Assembly: GCA_013002885.1 (NCBI GenBank)
Contig: JABDLS010000155.1
Span: forward strand, 1 to 33,829
DNA from: Gemmatimonadota bacterium
Lineage (GTDB): Bacteria > Gemmatimonadota > Gemmatimonadetes > Longimicrobiales > Gaopeijiaceae
Length of the DNA stretch: 33,829 nucleotides
Direction of reading: 5' to 3'
Shown piece by piece: positions 29,701-33,829 of the stretch. The notes beneath the pieces were generated by a model. The model made no database searches, was not told the origin of the DNA, and saw nothing but the letters and a program-made list of their open reading frames with translations. Made by a program: the position numbers and the translations under genes. Numbering within the stretch: the first letter of the stretch is position 1; each line of letters opens with the position of its first letter.

Positions 29701-31671
29701 CAGCGTCCCGGGGAGAGACGCGTCCAGCTTGCTGTCGGCCTGCGACTCGCCGAGAACGGCGAGCGGGATGATCGGAGCGCGGTCCGAAGACAGCGTGACG
29801 GGCCTCCGTTCTTCCGTCTCGACGAATGGTGTGACGGTCCGTGTGAGATCTCCGAACACGAGAATCTCGCCGGGGCCTGCCTCTACCGCGAGACGGGCCA
29901 CGTCACGTGTGACCGTGCCGCCGAGTCGATAGGGTCGTTCGAGGTCCTCCGTCGCGCGGATGGCGACCTGGCCCGAGCCGATCGCCGATCGGAGATCGAC
30001 GGTGGCGTCCTCTTCCTGGGCCGAATGCAGCTCGAGTGCGGCCCGAACGGCCCGCAGCGCGTCGTCTTCATGTGTCACGGGCACGCCGAAAAGCGCGACG
30101 ACTCGATCTTCCGAGAAGTCGTTGAGCACCCCGCCGTAGTCTTCAACGATGGACTGCACCCGCCCGCGGAGTTGTGCGAGGCGCTGCTCGACCGCTTCGG
30201 GTTCAAGTGTGTCCATGAGGGCTTCGAAGCCCGAGATCGCACAGGCGAACACGGTGACGAGTCGGCGTTCCCCCTCCGGTGGCAGACTGGGCCTTGTCTC
30301 TTCCGGAGCTCGGCTGTCCGGGTCCGCGAGGAGTCGTTCGACGTCCTTGAGCAGGGTCCCCGCGTCGGGATAGCGGAGGGTCGGCTCCTTGGCCAAGGCG
30401 CGCATGACGATCGCGCTGATCGCCGGTGACAGCTCTGCAGCCAGATCCTCCGGGGCGACCGGGGCGTCATTCAGAATCGAGTGAATCACAGCCTGATCAG
30501 AGCCACCTCGGAATGGTTTTCTACCGGTCAGCATCTCGTAGAGCACGACACCGACCGACCACACATCGGCCCGCTGATCGACCGTCTCGCCCCGGGTCTG
30601 TTCGGGACTCATATACGCCACGGTTCCCATTCGCGTACCCGTCTGCGTCAGCGCACCTCCGCTGCGCTTGGCGAGACCGAAGTCGACGATCTTCACCACA
30701 CCGTCTGCGGTGAGCATGAGGTTCCCGGGCTTGATGTCGCGGTGGATGATGTCGTGCTCTGCTGCCCGAGCCAGACCTCGGCAGACCTGCGCGGTAACGT
30801 CGAGCGCCTCCGTGACATTGACGCGTCCGCGAGCGATGCGCCGCTGTAGGGTCTCCCCGTCGTAGAACGCCATCGCGATGTAAAGATGACCGTCGTCGGT
30901 TTCCCCGATCTCGTGGATCGTGCAGAGGTTCGGGTGATCGAGTGAAGCCGCTGCCTGGGCTTCTATCATGAAGCGCTGCTTGGCGTCGTCGCTGGTGAGC
31001 AGATGGGTCGACAGGAACTTGAGCGTGACGATGCGGCCCAAACGGGTGTCACGGGCCTTGTAGACGACGCCCATGCCTCCGCTCCCCAACTTCTCCAGGA
31101 TCTCGTAGTGGAGAACCGTCTCACCCTCGAGGTTTTCAACGGAGAGAGATCGACCGGACATCGGCGTGAGCACCCGCTCGCGTAGCTCGTCCAGTGGACC
31201 AGGGTCCCCGTGCGCGGTAAGGAGCGATCGTACTTCCGCGAGCAACGAGGAGTCTCCTCGCGTGGCCATCGTCAGAAACGCCTCTCGCTCTGAGCCTTCT
31301 CGTTCGAGGGCTTGCAGGAAGAGATCCTGGACCAGGCTCCACCGGGCTGCCGGGTCGAGCGGTGGAGAAGCGGCCGAAGCGTCGCCCAACGGAGGCTCCG
31401 CCGCGCGATCAGAGGGTTCGTCGTCGCCGGTATCGGGGACGACGTCGAACGCCCATGCGAGGCCGATGGCGATCGGAAAGCCCAGGACTACCAGAACAGC
31501 GACGAGACTCACGGTCCACGCCGGGAAGCCAAGGGAAGGCAGGAAGAGGTCCGCGCCTTCGGCAGCGCTGAAGCCGAAAACGACATATGCCGCCAGCACG
31601 CGAAGTACGCGACGGCGTCTGAGCTCAGCGACGAACGCCCGAACGCGACGGCGAGCCACCGGCTCAGCCAT
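26728..31671 (-). CDS. Giant Ser/Thr kinase, degenerate cyclase, AAA ATPase and TPR protein
   Basis: This is a protein of about 1,647 residues. In order: a basic N-terminus and two membrane helices (about 26-75); a Hanks-type kinase with LGSGGMGVVYK (about 195-205), Lys in VTLKFL, HRDIKPGNLM (310-320), DFGLAK (330-335) and MSPEQTRGE; a class III cyclase homology domain (about 470-640); an AAA/STAND ATPase with GDAGVGKS (about 690-697) and VLLLEDWHWSD; and a long TPR region (about 1080-1635). In the cyclase domain the usual ADISGF is CAISGF, so the first metal-binding Asp is gone, while the second (SED) remains. It is probably a regulatory pseudocyclase. The architecture recalls PknK/LuxR-type signal integrators. 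ATG 31671 overlaps the sigma stop; GTG 31683 adds four residues. Confidence 0.92.
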   Translation of the reverse strand: MAEPVARRRVRAFVAELRRRRVLRVLAAYVVFGFSAAEGADLFLPSLGFPAWTVSLVAVLVVLGFPIAIGLAWAFDVVPDTGDDEPSDRAAEPPLGDASAASPPLDPAARWSLVQDLFLQALEREGSEREAFLTMATRGDSSLLAEVRSLLTAHGDPGPLDELRERVLTPMSGRSLSVENLEGETVLHYEILEKLGSGGMGVVYKARDTRLGRIVTLKFLSTHLLTSDDAKQRFMIEAQAAASLDHPNLCTIHEIGETDDGHLYIAMAFYDGETLQRRIARGRVNVTEALDVTAQVCRGLARAAEHDIIHRDIKPGNLMLTADGVVKIVDFGLAKRSGGALTQTGTRMGTVAYMSPEQTRGETVDQRADVWSVGVVLYEMLTGRKPFRGGSDQAVIHSILNDAPVAPEDLAAELSPAISAIVMRALAKEPTLRYPDAGTLLKDVERLLADPDSRAPEETRPSLPPEGERRLVTVFACAISGFEALMDTLEPEAVEQRLAQLRGRVQSIVEDYGGVLNDFSEDRVVALFGVPVTHEDDALRAVRAALELHSAQEEDATVDLRSAIGSGQVAIRATEDLERPYRLGGTVTRDVARLAVEAGPGEILVFGDLTRTVTPFVETEERRPVTLSSDRAPIIPLAVLGESQADSKLDASLPGTLTRFVGRTDELSALTRALATTNSSGGRLVSVVGDAGVGKSRLLHEFRTTLADDSIRYVQGRCQAHGGLTPFLPFIECVRAMLGMARSHPDDEHDQVVARTRALTEDLEVYVPVLLHLLAIESDEYPLPNYLTGEDLSAAVADALVSLFTLGSREQPLVLLLEDWHWSDGGSVDVLSQLSEMISTYPLLVVVTGRPPTEAQSPIPRGQVHLDLQPLEVQSAIEIMRAAFGGARLSAELSERVVEKTGGNPFFIEELCHTLADTGAVVIEDGTAELSEATDRLTIPDTVQAVLKTRLDRLDPEEREVLRSASVVGRQFGLGLLGSVVPSESRLPGVLDRLRASGLIQRTSLIPEPTYRFKHALTLDVTYDSLLERQRKERHLLVGEALEAMHGGRLDDFSDRLAHHFAGAEDWDRAVQYGLSAAERAAGLWRLSEAVATLDRAHEWIERQAGTEEDRRALLVDLLLQQERYLETLGRRERQQALINELLTILPEEPSAERATAMVRQGELSTLTGRYDVAERAFEQAVEVATACGAEEQRLMARRGAGHRLWRLGLYQDALAPLTEVVEHDRVHADSTILVRDLVNLGRVLRELGRWDEAEAIGEEVGVLSAESGNAVDQVYAANYVGHLLRAMGKPKEAIAAFARGSAIATEAHLHMRHSFHLLATAALYLELGQTEESLATYDEAIELAVRASRPDNIAHAMSLRGEALMMIGRPGDAVSSFAEATSLLRTLARDDTLAEAMTRLARASEADDREDAGSIWRDVRALREELGDPAGALEAAEHEARLIKDDPPAVHALYETALDLAIELDDPEAEARVRNSLALLAWRASDMDEAAAHFEAAAARMRAAGITSGLGVLLNAWGALLTTVGEYEKAEAVLSEALTANRADGASVREADSLSALGALARARADFTRAYDWYQQCLESRRASGDRAGEGWALHRLAELSIEADAPDRAETFSSQALSIAMEIDDTRLQSLCAPGGSASGPVTPS

Positions 31672-32236
31672 CAGACAGCTCACGATTCAGCCAAGCGCGA
31701 GCAAGCACCCAGTCACGCTTCACTGTGGCCTTCGAAACGTCCAGAGCAAGAGCGGTCTCTTCGATGCTCATGCCCCCGAAGAAGCGGCATTCTACGACCC
31801 GAACCTGTCGGTCATCGAGCGCCCGCAGTCGTTCGAGTGCCTGGTTCAGCGCGAGGACCGCGTCCGCGTCGGAGTCCTCGAAGAGAGGGACTTTGGTGAG
31901 ATCGACCCGTTTGCGGCCCCCGCCTCGCTTGATTGCGTTGCGACGGATCGCATAGTCGACGAGAACGCGACGGATGGCCTGCGATGCGATCGCGAAGAAG
32001 TGGGCGCGATCCTGCCACTCGATCCGGTCGAGCTTCGCAAGACGAACGTAGGCTTCGTGTACTATGGCGGTCGCGTTGAGCGTATGCCCTTCGGCCTCTC
32101 CCACGAGCTGGTGGCGCGCAATGACGCGAAGCTCCTCGTACACCAGGGGCACGAGGTCTTCCAGAGCCTTCTGATTCCCCCCGGAAAGCTCCTTCAGCAG
32201 CAGTGTGACGTCACCTTCAGATGGCCTATCGCCCAA
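31664..32236 (-). CDS. ECF-type RNA polymerase sigma factor (TIGR02999-like)
   Basis: This sigma factor is of the same type as that at 20232. Region 2 is LVPLVYEELRVIARHQLVGEAEGHTLNATAIVHEAYVRLAKLDRIEWQDRAHFFAIASQAIRRVLVDYAIRR. Region 4 is VVECRFFGGMSIEETALALDVSKATVKRDWVLARAWLNREL. The TTG at 32236 (GDRPSEGDVTLLL) is preferred: it matches the family start and has GGGA upstream. Longer starts (GTG 32308 or 32383) would run through a hairpin and leave only 12 bases to the divergent gene. It overlaps the giant kinase start by about eight bases, so sigma and kinase are co-translated. Confidence 0.88.
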   Translation of the reverse strand: MGDRPSEGDVTLLLKELSGGNQKALEDLVPLVYEELRVIARHQLVGEAEGHTLNATAIVHEAYVRLAKLDRIEWQDRAHFFAIASQAIRRVLVDYAIRRNAIKRGGGRKRVDLTKVPLFEDSDADAVLALNQALERLRALDDRQVRVVECRFFGGMSIEETALALDVSKATVKRDWVLARAWLNRELSDG

Positions 32237-32296
32237 GCGAACGTTCCCGTATTGAATCGCACGACCCTTCAATTCACAGAGGCGGCTTCCGCCACG

Positions 32297-32329
32297 CAAA
32301 CGGCTCACGTGGATGGATGAGCCGTTTTG
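32297..32329. promoter_or_regulatory. Inverted repeat in the divergent sigma / oxidoreductase control region
   Basis: CAAACGGCTCA (32297-32307) pairs with TGAGCCGTTTTG (32318-32329), leaving one bulged base and a 10-base loop. It lies between the sigma factor gene and the divergent FAD oxidoreductase gene. A TATAGT hexamer (32347-32352), readable as a -10 on the + strand and nearly so on the other, is close by. It is probably an operator or leader hairpin. No T-run follows, so it is not a normal terminator. Confidence 0.5.
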
Positions 32330-32395
32330 TGGATGGCTTGCGCCTCTATAGTCGGTAGCTGATCCTGACACCCCTCGCGTCACCGGAGAACCCCC

Positions 32396-33826
32396 GTGCC
32401 AAAGTTCAAGTCACTCGACGGCGCCGACATCACCATCGACCCTGCGGACCTCGCGCAGCTCGCGGCGTCGCTGCAGGGCACACTTCTGACCCCGGAATCG
32501 CCCGACTACGACGAGGCGCGGACCATCTGGAATGCGATGATCGACCGTCGACCCTCCGCGGTCGTGGACTGCCGTGACGAGCAGGACGCGGTGCACGCCG
32601 TCAACTTCGCTCGTGAGCATGGCGTAGTGCTCTCCGTGCACGGCGCGGGCCACAACATTGCTGGCAAGGCGGTCTGTGATGGTGGGCTCATGCTCACGTT
32701 CCGCCGTATGAGGGCCGTCGAGGTCGACGTCGACTCGGCGACGGTCCGGGTCGAGCCTGGTGCGACGCTCGGTGACGTGGACGCAGCGACGCAGGAGCAT
32801 GCGCTGGCGGTTCCGACTGGAATCAACTCCACGACGGGAATCGCCGGACTCACCCTGGGTGGCGGGTTCGGATGGCTCAGCCGGAAGTTCGGCCTGACCG
32901 TCGACAACCTGCTCTCCGCACGCGTGGTGCTCGCCGACGGATCTCTCGTGACCGCGAGCGAGAGCGAAAACGCGGACCTCTTCTGGGGGCTTCGAGGAGG
33001 TGGCGGTAATTTCGGCGTGGTCACGTCGTTCGAGTTCCAGGCGCATCCGGTTGGACCCGAGGTCCTCTCGGGACTGATCGTGCATCCCATCGCGGACGCG
33101 CCCTCCGTGCTCCGCCAGTACCGGGACTTCTTGGCGGATGCCCCCGACGAGGTCACGGTCTGGTGCGTCATGAGGAAGGCGCCGCCGCTGCCGTTCCTTC
33201 CCGAAGACGTGCACGGCACCGAAGTCCTGGTGTTGGCGGCGATGTACGCGGGCGACATGGCCGCGGGCGAGAAGGCGCTTGCTCCCGTCCGGGCGATCGG
33301 TGACCCGATCGCAGATGTCATCGGTCCACACCCCTTCGCGGGGTGGCAGCAGGCGTTCGATCCGCTCCTGACTCCGGGGGAACGCAACTACTGGAAGACC
33401 CATGACTTCGACGCCATGAGCGACGATCTGATCGATTCCGTCGTGGAGTACGTCGGAAGTCTCCCGGACGCTCAGACGGAGGTGTTCATCGCCCAGCTCG
33501 GCGGAGCGCCGAGCAGGGTGCCTGAGGCCGCGACGGCATACCAGGGTCGCAGCGCGCAGTACCTCATGAACGTCCATGGGCGTTGGAGTGACGCCTCGAA
33601 GGATGATGCGTGCGTGTCCTGGTGCCGTGACCTGTTCCGCGCGACCGAACGATTCGCCACGGGAGAGGCCTACGTGAACTTCCTCACGGACGAGGAAGGG
33701 GACCGTCTCGAAACCGCCTACGGGTCGAACTACGGGCGTCTCGTAGAGGTGAAGGACCGTTACGACCCGCACAACCTGTTCCGAATGAACCAGAACATCG
33801 CGCCTACTGCGCCTTCGACAGCGTAG
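32396..33826 (+). CDS. FAD-binding oxidoreductase, berberine-bridge-enzyme (BBE) type
   Basis: This 476-residue flavoprotein of the PCMH/BBE family would oxidise a sugar, alcohol or alkaloid-like substrate with covalently held FAD and O2. The FAD site is seen at SVHGAGHNIAG, where His86 is the expected 8-alpha-histidyl attachment. GINSTTGIAGLTLGGGFGWLSRKFGLTVDNLLS and FWGLRGGGGNFGVVTSFEF follow. The second, cysteinyl, attachment of bicovalent members is absent. The C-terminal BBE motif AYVNFLTDEEGDRLETAYGSNYGRLVEVKDRYDPHNLFRMNQNI is complete. Length is normal and there is no signal peptide, so it acts in the cytoplasm. GTG 32396 has GGAG seven bases upstream. Confidence 0.93.
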   Translation: MPKFKSLDGADITIDPADLAQLAASLQGTLLTPESPDYDEARTIWNAMIDRRPSAVVDCRDEQDAVHAVNFAREHGVVLSVHGAGHNIAGKAVCDGGLMLTFRRMRAVEVDVDSATVRVEPGATLGDVDAATQEHALAVPTGINSTTGIAGLTLGGGFGWLSRKFGLTVDNLLSARVVLADGSLVTASESENADLFWGLRGGGGNFGVVTSFEFQAHPVGPEVLSGLIVHPIADAPSVLRQYRDFLADAPDEVTVWCVMRKAPPLPFLPEDVHGTEVLVLAAMYAGDMAAGEKALAPVRAIGDPIADVIGPHPFAGWQQAFDPLLTPGERNYWKTHDFDAMSDDLIDSVVEYVGSLPDAQTEVFIAQLGGAPSRVPEAATAYQGRSAQYLMNVHGRWSDASKDDACVSWCRDLFRATERFATGEAYVNFLTDEEGDRLETAYGSNYGRLVEVKDRYDPHNLFRMNQNIAPTAPSTA

Positions 33827-33829
33827 CCG

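Noticed and set aside
32411..33772. 453-codon ORF on the minus strand
   Set aside because: It is antisense to the complete BBE oxidoreductase, whose motifs are intact; the reverse product is rich in Arg, Val and His with no domain.

Overview
The window is high-GC, densely packed bacterial DNA. Its gene families fit a Gemmatimonadota-like (less likely Acidobacteriota) chromosome: an ADOP-type duplicated permease with its PadR regulator, two TIGR02999-like ECF sigma / Ser-Thr kinase pairs, 6-bladed beta-propeller lipoproteins, and a kinase with the basic, two-helix membrane N-terminus common in that phylum. This assignment is inference from gene families only. I saw no rRNA, tRNA or CRISPR.

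Region 1 (1-3.4 kb, +) is the end of an acyl-CoA carboxylation operon of leucine or acyclic-terpene type: a carboxyltransferase (cut by the window edge), an AtuA-family protein, its small C-terminal partner as a separate gene, and an enoyl-CoA hydratase. The gaps are bridged by mini-ORFs that end in the next gene's ATGA. Region 2 (3.4-7.1 kb) is a PadR-ADOP permease operon (-), flanked by an intact and a broken copy of one small membrane-protein gene. Region 3 (7.1-7.8 kb, -) is a lipoprotein cyclophilin.

Region 4 (8.0-18.6 kb, +) is the most interesting part. A recQ-like helicase and a Xer-type tyrosine recombinase overlap by four bases. They are followed by what looks like an integron-type gene-cassette array: higBA (toxin broken), vapBC (toxin apparently frameshifted), two small membrane proteins, a second intact higBA, three lipoproteins and a DUF3667-like protein. 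All are on the + strand, in short units. Four boundaries are recognisable attC sites with paired R and L boxes. Five others carry a short conserved motif around AACGAG, best seen as ATAA-AACGAG-TTAT, which resembles a dif-like dyad or a collapsed attC. The recombinase lacks the extra segment that defines IntI and has an unusual N-terminal extension. Recombinase, helicase and mixed sites together could be an undescribed integron-like system.

Region 5 (18.6-26.4 kb, +) holds a truncated propeller lipoprotein, a DUF4394-like lipoprotein, an ECF sigma / TPR-kinase pair, an outer-membrane beta-barrel, a secreted protein with an internal duplication, and a methyltransferase. Region 6 (26.4-32.3 kb, -) has a DUF4242 protein and a second ECF sigma factor overlapping a giant kinase / degenerate cyclase / ATPase / TPR protein. 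Region 7 (32.4-33.8 kb, +) is a BBE-type FAD oxidoreductase.
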